A stretch of 64,000 nucleotides of DNA, from positions 226,201-290,200 of the forward strand of contig NZ_RZMY01000018.1 in NCBI RefSeq assembly GCF_003992615.1, given 5' to 3'. Positions 36,202 to 45,039 of the stretch are shown piece by piece. The position numbers and the translations under genes are program-made. Under the pieces are notes generated by a model. The model worked only from the letters and a program-made list of their open reading frames with translations. It searched no databases and was not told where the DNA came from. Each line of letters starts with the position of its first letter. Within the stretch, counting starts at the first letter, position 1. The DNA is from Flagellimonas beolgyonensis (GTDB taxonomy: Bacteria; Bacteroidota; Bacteroidia; Flavobacteriales; Flavobacteriaceae).

Positions 36202-36225
36202 CGGATAAAATATATAGTCTTTGGT

Positions 36226-37926
36226 TTAGTTCCCACTTTTTTTGATGGTGATTTCTACCACGCCGTCCTTGCCTTTTTTGCCGTATTTTTTGATGGCTTG
36301 ATCCCCTTTTAGGACTTGCATGCTTTCGATAGAGCTTGGATCTAATTTTTTAATGTCTTCCTTTTTCACTTTTTTGCCATCCACATAAAACAATGGCTCT
36401 TTATTACCATCGGTATCGATATAGAAAAAACTATCATCGTCACCAATAACCTCAATGTCTTTATCATTGTCAGAGTCTTTAATGATCATAACGTGCCCGT
36501 CATCTTTGTGAACACGTTTTACCTTGATTTTTTTTGTAATCTTATCTTCATCATCATCGTCACCGGAACTGATGAAGATGGTTGAACCTTTTTCCATTTC
36601 CATTTCCTCTACTTCTTCATCGGTTAACCTTTTGCCATTAACGATCACTACTTTATTGGCATTTTCCTTTCGAATAACGATTTCGGTTTCATCATCGGTC
36701 TCCCAATGGATTTTATCTCCATCTGTCTTATGGATTCGATACTTAAATTGTTTTGCATTTCCAAAAGACACCGTATTGGCTTCGTCATCATAGAAAACTT
36801 GGATGGGATCGATGGGTCCTTCAGAATTGGAGCTGTAATTGCCGCTGAATTTAGCACCGGTTGAACTTTTTCCACTTAGGTTTAGGGAGATGTCGATAAT
36901 TTCCCTGGCATCATTACGGATCGTGGTGTAGCTAAAATCGATGCCATCCTTGACCAAATCTTTTTTGATTTTGTCCAGTTCGGTATCCGTGGTATTCTTG
37001 TCAATGGTGAATTCCACGGTCTTGTCTGCAAGGGTATCCAAAGCGTCTTCGGACTTTTTGTATAGGTACACATTTTCCACACTGAAACTGACAAGAAATA
37101 GGCCCAATAAGGGCAATACCAGCAGCGTTTTAAACACACTTGTTCTTTTGGATTGATTTTGATTTAACATGACTATTCGTTTTTTGATTAATGAATTATA
37201 AAATGAATTTGTAACTGCATATTCGGGTTTGTTCACTACCTGCTTGAGCATTAGGTACTGATAACTTTTAATGTTCTCCATACCCTCCACAGCATACCTA
37301 TCGGCTAAATATTCCAAATTTTGTTTGATCGCCGTCTTGTAGAACCAAAGTATGGGGTTAAACCAGAACACGATTCTAATGAGCTCCAATAAGACAATAT
37401 CGAGCGTATGTAACTGCCGTGCATGTACTTTTTCGTGTGCCAGCATAATGCCCAGTTCTTTTGAGTTAAAAAGGGAAGGGTTGTAAAAAATATGGTTGAA
37501 AAAGGAAAAGGGAGCTATCCTTTTAGCTGTCTCCACATGCAGATAGGGGTGTTCTTTCCAAGTTTTGGCGTCTCTTTCCAATCGTTTTAAGGCGGACAAT
37601 TGTAAAATAAAGCGAACCAGGAAAAATAGGGTCACCAATACATAAATGGTAATCAATATGTTTTCCAGGGTGAAAAGGTTGGGACTTGCTACAGCTACAA
37701 CTGTTGTTGCTGTGTTGCCTCGGGTTGCAACAACCATCGGCTGGTCCACAATAATGGTATTTTGGAATTTGATCAACGGGAAAACTAAAGAGAGCAATAA
37801 ACCGGCCACAAGGAACAAGCGGTTCTCGGTGAAAAAGGTGTCGCGTTTTAAAAATAGATGGTAAACCGCCAGAAATCCCCCTAAAATAAGGGCCGATTTA
37901 AATAGGTATGCTAAAATAGGTTCCAT
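36226..37926 (-). CDS. M56 family (BlaR1-like) metallopeptidase with TonB-plug-like tail
   Basis: The 566-residue membrane protein has N-terminal helices (about 5-55, 88-112), the zinc motif HEKVH at 164-168, further helices, and a periplasmic C-terminal region. M56 proteins sense an envelope signal and cleave a BlaI-type repressor. The C-terminal 130 residues are acidic with poly-Asp, and the final segment PLFYVDGKKVKKEDIKKLDPSSIESMQVLKGDQAIKKYGKKGKDGVVEITIK resembles the plug of TonB-dependent receptors, a feature known in Bacteroidota M56 proteins. The ATG overlaps the BlaI stop codon by one base (TAATG), so translation is coupled. Confidence 0.9.
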   Translation of the reverse strand: MEPILAYLFKSALILGGFLAVYHLFLKRDTFFTENRLFLVAGLLLSLVFPLIKFQNTIIVDQPMVVATRGNTATTVVAVASPNLFTLENILITIYVLVTLFFLVRFILQLSALKRLERDAKTWKEHPYLHVETAKRIAPFSFFNHIFYNPSLFNSKELGIMLAHEKVHARQLHTLDIVLLELIRIVFWFNPILWFYKTAIKQNLEYLADRYAVEGMENIKSYQYLMLKQVVNKPEYAVTNSFYNSLIKKRIVMLNQNQSKRTSVFKTLLVLPLLGLFLVSFSVENVYLYKKSEDALDTLADKTVEFTIDKNTTDTELDKIKKDLVKDGIDFSYTTIRNDAREIIDISLNLSGKSSTGAKFSGNYSSNSEGPIDPIQVFYDDEANTVSFGNAKQFKYRIHKTDGDKIHWETDDETEIVIRKENANKVVIVNGKRLTDEEVEEMEMEKGSTIFISSGDDDDEDKITKKIKVKRVHKDDGHVMIIKDSDNDKDIEVIGDDDSFFYIDTDGNKEPLFYVDGKKVKKEDIKKLDPSSIESMQVLKGDQAIKKYGKKGKDGVVEITIKKSGN

Positions 37927-38285
37927 TATTTTTTCTTTTCAATTAGGTTGATGATTTCCTTGAGTTCATCGATGGAAATTTTCTCCTCTTGTGCAAAATG
38001 GGATACCAAACTCTTAAAAGAATCCTCATAGTAATCCGCAATGGCAGCATTTACATACTTTTTACGGTATTGGTCCTTGCTGATGGTAGGAAAGTATCTG
38101 TGGGTATTGCCAAAGGCTTCATGATCCACAAACCCTTTTTCCTGTAAATTCCGTACAATGGTGGAAAGGGTATTGTAATGGGGCTTTTCACCTTCCATTT
38201 CTTCCAGGATCTCCTTTACAAAGGCTTTTTTCAGTTTCCAGAGGATTTTCATCACTTCCTCTTCCTTATTGGTCAATTTTTGCAT
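37926..38285 (-). CDS. BlaI/MecI/CopY-family repressor
   Basis: The 119-residue winged-helix protein starts MQKLTNKEEEVMKILWKLKKAFVKEIL, with HYNTLSTIVRNLQEKGFVDHEAFGNTHRYFP, the standard BlaI DNA-binding domain, and a dimerising C-terminus. It should repress its own operon until the M56 peptidase cleaves it. Two TAGTT-N4-AACTA palindromes lie 40-70 nt upstream of its start. A one-base overlap with the M56 gene gives translational coupling. Confidence 0.93.
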   Translation of the reverse strand: MQKLTNKEEEVMKILWKLKKAFVKEILEEMEGEKPHYNTLSTIVRNLQEKGFVDHEAFGNTHRYFPTISKDQYRKKYVNAAIADYYEDSFKSLVSHFAQEEKISIDELKEIINLIEKKK

Positions 38286-38323
38286 GGCATATTACTTATG
38301 GAACAAACATAGTACGAAAAAAA

Positions 38324-38357
38324 TAGTTAAACAACTATATTTGTAGTTTATTAACTA
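38324..38357. promoter_or_regulatory. two tandem palindromes, likely BlaI operators
   Basis: TAGTT-AAAC-AACTA (38324-38337) and TAGTT-TATT-AACTA (38344-38357) are two 14-bp palindromes with a 20-bp period. They sit 39-72 nt upstream of the BlaI start, where autoregulation is expected, and also within the divergent promoter of the antiporter gene. Confidence 0.75.
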
Positions 38358-38434
38358 TTTTTTTAGTTTTTTCTTTTTGGTTTTGGAAGCGCTATCCGTA
38401 AATCTTCCGTTATCTTTACCCGAAATTCTTCGAA

Positions 38435-39373
38435 TTGGGAAATCTGCTTTTTATTGTCTTGGGGCTTGTACTGTTAATCGCAGGAGGTAATTGGTTGTTG
38501 AAATCCGCAGTAGCCCTTTCTTTGCGTTTGTTCATTCCCAAAATAATCGTGGGAATGACAGTGGTATCCTTTGCCACTTCGGCACCGGAGCTTATCGTTA
38601 GCATAAACGCTGCATTGGAAGGTTTTCCCGATTTGGCACTGGGCAATGTGATCGGTTCCAATATTGCGAATTTGGGATTGGTACTCGCCATTACCGTGAT
38701 CATGGGGAGTATCGATGTGCGTAAAAGTTTTTATACCACCGATTGGCCGGTTATGATGATCGCGTCCCTGTTGTTTTGTGGTTTTATCTATTTTGATGGT
38801 GTGCTCCAGCGTTACGAAGGCATCATTCTGGTGTCCATGTTATTTGTGTTTTTGGTGTATTTACTTCGTTTTCAGAAGACCGCCGTAGTGGATGAAATGC
38901 CAGAGGATGACGTGCCATTGCCTTGGCATATGATCGTTTTGTTTTTGGGTCTGGGAGGTACAGCGCTCTGGGGCGGTTCCGAACTGTTGATCAAAGGTGC
39001 TGTAGGTATGGCCACTTCATTGGGGGTCAGTGAACGGGTCATCGGTATTACCATAGTTTCGGTAGGCACCAGTATTCCCGAATTGGCAGCTTCGGTGATC
39101 GCTGTTTTGAAAAAGGAAAAGGCCATATCGCTGGGGAACCTGATCGGATCTAACATTTTTAATTTATTGGCGGTGCTGGGAATAACTTCCATCATAAAAC
39201 CCATTACGGTTGTAGATCCTGGGCTGTTGTCCAATGATATTTTCTGGATGTTGGGAATTGCTTTTTTGATTTTTCCTTTGGTGTTTTTCCCAAAAGGGCT
39301 CCGATTGGGGTGGAGGGACGGTCTGGTGCTATTGGCCTTTTACACCGTGTTCGTGTATCTGACCATCAAATAA
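38435..39373 (+). CDS. calcium/sodium antiporter, YrbG-like (TTG start)
   Basis: The 312-residue membrane protein is a CaCA-superfamily exchanger with two repeats. The first alpha repeat has GMTVVSFATSAPELIVSINAALEG and GNVIGSNIANLGLVLA, the second has GITIVSVGTSIPELAASVIAVLKKE and GNLIGSNIFNLLAVLG, the two ion-binding motifs of the family. About ten helices are expected. There is no ATG in frame after the upstream TAA; TTG at 38435 gives the family start MGNLLFIVLGL. It is divergent from the BlaI gene and shares its operator region. Confidence 0.93.
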   Translation: MGNLLFIVLGLVLLIAGGNWLLKSAVALSLRLFIPKIIVGMTVVSFATSAPELIVSINAALEGFPDLALGNVIGSNIANLGLVLAITVIMGSIDVRKSFYTTDWPVMMIASLLFCGFIYFDGVLQRYEGIILVSMLFVFLVYLLRFQKTAVVDEMPEDDVPLPWHMIVLFLGLGGTALWGGSELLIKGAVGMATSLGVSERVIGITIVSVGTSIPELAASVIAVLKKEKAISLGNLIGSNIFNLLAVLGITSIIKPITVVDPGLLSNDIFWMLGIAFLIFPLVFFPKGLRLGWRDGLVLLAFYTVFVYLTIK

Positions 39374-39377
39374 AAAA

Positions 39378-39403
39378 AACCGCCCCCAAAAATAGGGACG
39401 GTT
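39378..39403 (-). terminator. terminator between antiporter and glutamine synthetase II genes
   Basis: AACCGcCCC (39378-39386) pairs with GGGaCGGTT (39395-39403). The minus strand has eight T residues after the stem, so it ends the glutamine synthetase II transcript best. On the plus strand the T run is shorter. Confidence 0.82.
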
Positions 39404-39437
39404 CTTATCTATAATCAACAACTAATTTATTGGCTTC

Positions 39438-40448
39438 CTAAACGTCTGCGGATTTAACCGTTTTGATAATTCTGGACGCTACTTTGTATGGATCGGCATT
39501 GGAGGCAGGTCTCCTGTCTTCCAACCAACCTTTCCATCCTTTTTCAACGGTCATGATAGGAATCCTAATGGAAGCACCCCTATCGGATACACCGTAGCTA
39601 AAGTCATGGATGGAAGCTGTTTCGTGCTTACCGGTCAAACGTTGGTCGTTGAACTCACCGTAAACGGCAATGTGCTCATCAGTAACTGGACGGAAAGCTT
39701 CACAGATTTTCTCGTATACTTCTTTGGAACCACAGGTTCTCAATGTGGTGTTGGAGAAGTTGGCGTGCATACCGGAACCATTCCAATCCCCTTTGATGGG
39801 TTTTGGGTGGTATTCAATATAATAACCGTAATCCTCGGTCAAACGATCCAAAAGGTAACGGGCCACCCAAACTTGGTCACCGGCCGTTTTACCACCTTTC
39901 GCGAAGATTTGGAATTCCCACTGGCCACAAGCCACTTCTTGGTTGATTCCTTCAAAATTGATGCCTGCTTCAAGACAAAGGTCGGCATGGCGTTCCACCA
40001 ATTCCCTGCCGTGGGTGTTTTTACCACCAACAGAGCAATAGTATAGACCTTGAGGGCCTGGATATCCGTTTATTGGGAAACCAAGAGGCAATTGCGTTCT
40101 GGTGTCCATAATGAAATATTCTTGTTCAAACCCGAACCAGAAATCATCATTTTCATCGTCGATTGTTGCCCTAGAGTTGGTTTCGTGAGGTGTTCCATCT
40201 GGATTCAAAACCTCGGACATTACCAAATACCCGTTGATTCGTGCAGGATCTGGAAAAATGGCCACTGGTTTCAACAGACAATCCGAAGAACCGCCTTCTG
40301 CTTGTTGTGTAGAACTTCCATCAAAAGACCAAATGGGGCAATCTTCCAATTTCCCGCTAAAATTGTCTTCGATCTTTGTTTTACTCCTCATATTGGCGGT
40401 AGGTGAATAACCGTCCAACCAGATATACTCTAATTTAGCTTTGCTCAT
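39438..40448 (-). CDS. glutamine synthetase type II
   Basis: The 336-residue enzyme joins glutamate and ammonia with ATP. It belongs to the eukaryotic-like GSII group: LEYIWLDGYSPTANMRSKTK, DGSSTQQAEGGSSDCLLKP, FGFEQEYFIMD, NGSGMHANFS and GASIRIPIM. The length is typical for GSII and much shorter than GSI. The gene is divergent from GSIII (40659). The two enzymes thus sit back to back and share a 210-nt promoter region. Assignment to ammonium assimilation is firm, regulation is inferred. Confidence 0.95.
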   Translation of the reverse strand: MSKAKLEYIWLDGYSPTANMRSKTKIEDNFSGKLEDCPIWSFDGSSTQQAEGGSSDCLLKPVAIFPDPARINGYLVMSEVLNPDGTPHETNSRATIDDENDDFWFGFEQEYFIMDTRTQLPLGFPINGYPGPQGLYYCSVGGKNTHGRELVERHADLCLEAGINFEGINQEVACGQWEFQIFAKGGKTAGDQVWVARYLLDRLTEDYGYYIEYHPKPIKGDWNGSGMHANFSNTTLRTCGSKEVYEKICEAFRPVTDEHIAVYGEFNDQRLTGKHETASIHDFSYGVSDRGASIRIPIMTVEKGWKGWLEDRRPASNADPYKVASRIIKTVKSADV

Positions 40449-40523
40449 AATGCTGGTAGTTAATTGTTCTCAATAATTTGAAGGACAAAAATAACTTTTT
40501 CATTTAATTGCCTATGTTTTGAG

Positions 40524-40565
40524 GGGGTAAAATCACAAAATATCCGACAAAATTTATATTACCCC
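40524..40565. promoter_or_regulatory. inverted repeat in the GSII/GSIII divergent promoter
   Basis: GGGGTAAAAT (40524-40533) and ATATTACCCC (40556-40565) are inverted copies matching at 9 of 10 positions, with centres 32 bp apart, about three helical turns. They lie midway between the divergent starts. A nitrogen-responsive regulator could bind both arms. Confidence 0.5.
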
Positions 40566-40658
40566 TGTTTTAATTGGGGAGGAATGAAAAAAAAGTAATT
40601 TTTTCAGCTTATATTATTAAATTGTTAATCGTAGATTTGAAAATTAAATTCGATTGAA

Positions 40659-42845
40659 ATGCCAAAAATGAGATTCCAGGCCTTGGCCGAAAGCCGTAAA
40701 AGGAAGCCCACCCCGATCAGTGAAACAGGAAAGCGCTCCGAACTCTTTGCCAAGAATGTCTTCGATGAAGAAAAGATGCTGCAATTTTTAACCAGGGAGG
40801 CTTTTGACAATGTAAAATCCGCCATTTTTCAAGGCAGTAAGATCGATCGCAAAATAGCAGATCAGGTTGCCGAAGGAATGAAGGCATGGGCCCTCTCCAT
40901 GGGCGCGACACACTATACCCACTGGTTTCAGCCCCTAACCGGTGCCACGGCCGAAAAGCACGATGCTTTTTTCGACATCCTTTCCGATGGCAGGGCCATG
41001 GAAAAATTCGGCGGTGCCCAATTGGTACAACAGGAACCGGATGCTTCCAGTTTTCCAAGTGGGGGTATACGAAATACTTTTGAGGCACGTGGCTATACCG
41101 CTTGGGATCCCACTTCGCCGGCATTCATCTATAAAACTACCTTGTGTATCCCCACCATATTTGTGGCGTACACGGGAGAGGCCTTGGACAATAAAGCCCC
41201 ATTGCTGAGAGCACTCAATGCAGTGGACCAAGCCGCTACCGATGTGGCCCAATATTTCGATAAAAATGTGCGAAAAGTACATGCAACTCTGGGGTGGGAG
41301 CAGGAATACTTTTTGGTGGACAAAGCCTTGGCCAAATCCCGATTTGACCTTACTACCACGGGAAGGACCTTGGTCGGTAGTTTTTCCGCCAAAGGCCAAC
41401 AGTTGGACGACCATTATTTTGGTGTGATTCCCCCCAGGGTGCTTAGTTTTATGAGCGACCTGGAAAAGGAATGTACCAAACTGGGCATTCCGGTAAAGAC
41501 CCGACATAACGAGGTGGCCCCCAACCAATTTGAATTGGCGCCTGTTTTTGAGGAAGCCAATCTATCCGTGGACCATAATTTGTTGTTGATGGATGTAATG
41601 GAAGAAATTGCCGACCGTCACCAATTTTCCGTGTTGTTTCACGAAAAACCCTTTGCGGGCATCAACGGGTCGGGTAAGCACAACAACTGGTCCTTGGCTA
41701 CCGATACAGGGGTCAATCTGCTCAGTCCGGGAACAACACCCATGAAAAACCTACAGTTCCTTGCCTTTTTTGTGAATACGATCAAAGCGGTGGATACCTA
41801 TGAGGAACTCTTGAGGTCTTCCATTGCATCGGCAAGCAACGACCATCGCTTGGGCGCCAATGAGGCCCCGCCGCCCATCATTTCCATTTTCATCGGTAAA
41901 CAATTGAACAATGTATTGGATGAGTTGGAAGGCGTTTCCAAAGGAAAATTGTCTCCCGAGGAAAAAACAGAATTGAAGTTGAACGTGGTCGGCAAGATAC
42001 CCGAGATCTTGTTGGACAATACAGACCGTAACCGTACTTCGCCATTTGCCTTCACGGGGAATAAATTTGAGATGCGGGGCGTAGGTTCCAAAATGAACTG
42101 CGCCAAACCCATGACCATCCTCAACACCATTGTGGCCAAACAGCTCACCGACTTTAAGAAGGAGGTGGATGCGTTGATCGATAAGAAAAAATTGAAGAAG
42201 GACGAGGCCGTGTTCAACGTGTTACGGGAATACATCAAAACCTCCAAGCGCATCCGTTTTGAAGGAGATGGTTATGGCATGGAATGGCAAGAAGAGGCCC
42301 GAAGACGCAAGTTGAGTATCAATAAAAACACCCCTGAAGCCTTGCAGGTGCTTACCAATAAGGAAAGTATCGATTTGTTCAAGGAGATGGGCGTTATGAG
42401 TGAAGTAGAGCTCAAGGCACACCAAGAAGTGGAATTGGGAGCCTATATCTTCCATATCCAGATTGAAGGCAGGGTGTTGGGCGAAATGGTCTACAACCAC
42501 ATCATACCTGCTGCACTACAATACCAAAATATGTTATTGACCAACATAAATGGACTTAAAGAGGTGTACGGAGCGGCCCATAAGAAAGTAGCCGACCCTC
42601 AGTTGACTATTTTGGAGCAGATAGCTGAGCATGTGTTGCAGCTCAAAAAACTCACCGATGAGATGACTGATGCCCGGCAAAGGGCCAACGGTATGTCCAA
42701 TTCAAATAAAAAGGCGCAGGCCTACTGCAACAATGTGAAACCCTTTTTCGAAAGTATTCGGGAACATTCCGATGCCTTGGAAAAATTGATAGCCGATGAG
42801 CTTTGGCCTTTCACCAAATATCGGGAAATGTTGTTCTCCAAGTAA
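40659..42845 (+). CDS. glnN: glutamine synthetase type III
   Basis: The 728-residue GSIII is the long glutamine synthetase form found in Bacteroidota and cyanobacteria. It has GATHYTHWFQPLTGATAEKHDAF, the glutamate/ATP-site motifs GWEQEYFLVD, RHNEVAPNQFELAP, FHEKPFAGINGSGKHNNWSL and NEAPPPIISIFIG, and NRTSPFAFTGNKFEMR. The C-terminal helical region (about 560-728) is typical. It starts with ATG at 40659 (MPKMRFQAL) and faces the GSII gene. Having both enzymes adjacent suggests joint nitrogen control. Confidence 0.96.
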   Translation: MPKMRFQALAESRKRKPTPISETGKRSELFAKNVFDEEKMLQFLTREAFDNVKSAIFQGSKIDRKIADQVAEGMKAWALSMGATHYTHWFQPLTGATAEKHDAFFDILSDGRAMEKFGGAQLVQQEPDASSFPSGGIRNTFEARGYTAWDPTSPAFIYKTTLCIPTIFVAYTGEALDNKAPLLRALNAVDQAATDVAQYFDKNVRKVHATLGWEQEYFLVDKALAKSRFDLTTTGRTLVGSFSAKGQQLDDHYFGVIPPRVLSFMSDLEKECTKLGIPVKTRHNEVAPNQFELAPVFEEANLSVDHNLLLMDVMEEIADRHQFSVLFHEKPFAGINGSGKHNNWSLATDTGVNLLSPGTTPMKNLQFLAFFVNTIKAVDTYEELLRSSIASASNDHRLGANEAPPPIISIFIGKQLNNVLDELEGVSKGKLSPEEKTELKLNVVGKIPEILLDNTDRNRTSPFAFTGNKFEMRGVGSKMNCAKPMTILNTIVAKQLTDFKKEVDALIDKKKLKKDEAVFNVLREYIKTSKRIRFEGDGYGMEWQEEARRRKLSINKNTPEALQVLTNKESIDLFKEMGVMSEVELKAHQEVELGAYIFHIQIEGRVLGEMVYNHIIPAALQYQNMLLTNINGLKEVYGAAHKKVADPQLTILEQIAEHVLQLKKLTDEMTDARQRANGMSNSNKKAQAYCNNVKPFFESIREHSDALEKLIADELWPFTKYREMLFSK

Positions 42846-42898
42846 CCCCTTGGGTGTAAAAGGATAAAACCATGCCTGTAAATTGAAGGCTTTCCTTT

Positions 42899-42906
42899 AT
42901 TTTTGC
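42899..42906 (+). promoter_or_regulatory. -7 box upstream of purM
   Basis: TATTTTTG matches the Bacteroidota TAnnTTTG -7 consensus. It ends 13 nt before the purM ATG, giving a very short leader. Confidence 0.45.
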
Positions 42907-42919
42907 GCAAACCAATTTT

Positions 42920-44098
42920 ATGTCATCCGACGCAAGTAAACGTTACGCCCAACGCGGGGTCTCGGCCTCCAAGGAAGATGTGCACAATGCCATCAGGAAT
43001 ATTGATAAGGGACTTTTTCCGAAGGCTTTTTGCAAGATTGTTCCAGATTATCTCACCGGTAGTGAAGACCATTGCTTGGTCATGCATGCCGATGGTGCCG
43101 GTACCAAATCCTCCCTGGCCTACATGTATTGGAAGGAAACCGGTGATATTTCCGTTTGGAAGGGCATCGCACAAGATGCGTTGATCATGAACGTGGATGA
43201 CCTTATTTGCGTGGGGGCAACCGATAATATCATGTTGTCCTCAACCATTGGAAGAAACAAGAACCTGATTCCCGGAGAAGTCATTTCAGCCATTATTAAC
43301 GGAACAGAGGAACTGATCAACGATCTTGGAAAACATGGCATTACCATTCATTCCACAGGTGGGGAAACAGCCGATGTGGGTGATTTGGTCCGTACCATCA
43401 TCGTGGATTCGACGGTTACGGCCCGTATGGAGCGCAAAAATGTGATTGACAACGCCAACATCAAAGCAGGTGATGTGATTGTTGGTTTAGCTTCCTATGG
43501 ACAGGCCACCTACGAATCCGAGTATAACGGAGGTATGGGCAGCAATGGCCTAACCTCGGCCCGCCACGACGTGTTTGCCAAATACTTGGCTGAAAAATAT
43601 CCGGAAAGTTTTGACGCTGCGGTACCAGACGAATTGGTCTATTCCGGGGGCACCAAATTGACCGATAAAGTGCCTGGTGCGCCATTGGATGCTGGAAAAC
43701 TGGTTTTGTCCCCAACTCGTACCTATGCGCCGATCATCAAAAGGATATTGTCAAAATACACCACCGATACCCTACACGGTATGGTGCATTGCAGCGGTGG
43801 GGCGCAGACCAAGATTTTGCATTTTGTGGATGACCTTCACATCATTAAGGATAACATGTTGCCCGTGCCACCCTTGTTCAAACTGATCCAGGAACAGTCC
43901 GGTACCGATTGGAAGGAAATGTACCAGGTTTTCAATTGTGGACACCGCATGGAGCTTTATGTAAATGAGGAAATTGCAGAAGACCTGATTGCCATATCCA
44001 AAAGTTTTGGTGTAGAAGCCCAGATCATAGGTCGGGTGGAGGCTTCAGAAAGTAAACAATTGACCATCCAAAGCGAGTACGGCACTTTTCAATACTAG
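42920..44098 (+). CDS. purM: phosphoribosylformylglycinamidine cyclo-ligase (AIR synthase), long form
   Basis: PurM makes aminoimidazole ribotide from FGAM with ATP in purine synthesis. The 392-residue protein has the AIRS fold with VMHADGAGTKSSLAYMYW, DALIMNVDDLICVGATDNIMLSSTIGRN, HSTGGETADVGDLV and the GLASYGQATYESEYNGGMGSNGLTSARH segment. It is about 45-50 residues longer than E. coli PurM, as is typical of Bacteroidota enzymes. The gene is monocistronic with a very short leader, 48 nt upstream of the Rieske gene. Confidence 0.93.
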   Translation: MSSDASKRYAQRGVSASKEDVHNAIRNIDKGLFPKAFCKIVPDYLTGSEDHCLVMHADGAGTKSSLAYMYWKETGDISVWKGIAQDALIMNVDDLICVGATDNIMLSSTIGRNKNLIPGEVISAIINGTEELINDLGKHGITIHSTGGETADVGDLVRTIIVDSTVTARMERKNVIDNANIKAGDVIVGLASYGQATYESEYNGGMGSNGLTSARHDVFAKYLAEKYPESFDAAVPDELVYSGGTKLTDKVPGAPLDAGKLVLSPTRTYAPIIKRILSKYTTDTLHGMVHCSGGAQTKILHFVDDLHIIKDNMLPVPPLFKLIQEQSGTDWKEMYQVFNCGHRMELYVNEEIAEDLIAISKSFGVEAQIIGRVEASESKQLTIQSEYGTFQY

Positions 44099-44145
44099 CA
44101 TACGATTCGCTGCCGAAATTCGTTCTTACTAATAAACCTCATGCT

Positions 44146-44586
44146 ATGGAAAGAAAGGAATTTCTGCGAAGTTTGGGAGCAGGTGCTGCCTTTGCCCTAA
44201 CATTTCCCTGTTTGCAAGGCTGTTCAAAAGACGAGCCGGCAGGTAACATTGTCGAGGAGCCGACCGGCGTGGATTTTACAGTGGACCTTACTTCACAAGA
44301 AGCGCAGCCTCTAGCTACAAACGGCGGTTTTATTCTTAAAAATTTGGTGGTCATTGTCAAAAACCTGGAAGGGGAATACATTGCTGCCAGTCAGGTATGC
44401 AGCCATCAAGCCTATGATCAAGTACGGTTCGTGAACCAAAATGGTGGTATTTTTTATTGTGATGTGCACGGTTCCCGATTTGCCCAGAATGGGTCTCCCT
44501 TAAACCAAGTGGATAACTCTCCGGCAAAACCTATTAAAGTGTACAATACGGAACTCAATGGTTCCATACTTCGAATTTTCGAATAG
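44146..44586 (+). CDS. Rieske 2Fe-2S lipoprotein
   Basis: The 146-residue protein has a lipoprotein signal (MERKEFLRSLGAGAAFALTFPCLQGC, lipobox Cys at 26, with an RKEF start resembling a Tat-like N-terminus) and a Rieske domain: C85-x-H87 and C105-x2-H108 bind a [2Fe-2S] cluster. It should transfer electrons in the periplasm or at the outer membrane. It heads the five-gene unit Rieske-thioredoxin-ApbE-DUF4266-DUF3570 with 15 nt to the next gene. The partner is unknown. Confidence 0.9.
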   Translation: MERKEFLRSLGAGAAFALTFPCLQGCSKDEPAGNIVEEPTGVDFTVDLTSQEAQPLATNGGFILKNLVVIVKNLEGEYIAASQVCSHQAYDQVRFVNQNGGIFYCDVHGSRFAQNGSPLNQVDNSPAKPIKVYNTELNGSILRIFE

Positions 44587-44601
44587 TTTAAGCAACACAA
44601 C

Positions 44602-45039
44602 ATGAAGAAATTAGTTACCCTTATTTTACTCGTTTTAGCCGTATCGATGCACGCTCAAGAGTGGCAGAACAGTTTTTCGGAAGCCATTGCCAAAGCGAAT
44701 ACAGAAGATAAACCAATTGTATTGGTGTTTTCCGGTTCCGATTGGTGTGCACCTTGCATTAAATTGAAGAAACACATATTCGATAGCGCTGAGTTCAAGG
44801 ACTATGCCAACGACCATTACGTATTGTACAATGCGGATTTTCCACGGAAAAAACAAAATCAATTGCCCAAGGATAAAATGTCCGTGAACAAATTACTCAT
44901 TGAAAAATACAATCCGAAGGGCTATTTTCCCATGGTTGTGGTGTTGGATAAAAATGAACATGTGTTGGGCGAGACCGGTTTTGTTGCCCGAACAACCCCT
45001 GAAAAATACCTGAAAAAGCTGAACAGTTTCCTCAAATGA
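44602..45039 (+). CDS. secreted thioredoxin-family protein
   Basis: The 145-residue protein has a signal peptide (about 1-19, ending in SMHAQ) and a thioredoxin fold with active site WCAPC (C49 and C52) in VFSGSDWCAPCIKLKKH and the cis-proline in YFPMVVVLD. It probably keeps cysteines of envelope partners reduced. Its stop overlaps the ApbE start by 4 nt (ATGA). In this operon the DUF4266 lipoprotein with a Cys pair is a plausible target. Confidence 0.92.
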   Translation: MKKLVTLILLVLAVSMHAQEWQNSFSEAIAKANTEDKPIVLVFSGSDWCAPCIKLKKHIFDSAEFKDYANDHYVLYNADFPRKKQNQLPKDKMSVNKLLIEKYNPKGYFPMVVVLDKNEHVLGETGFVARTTPEKYLKKLNSFLK

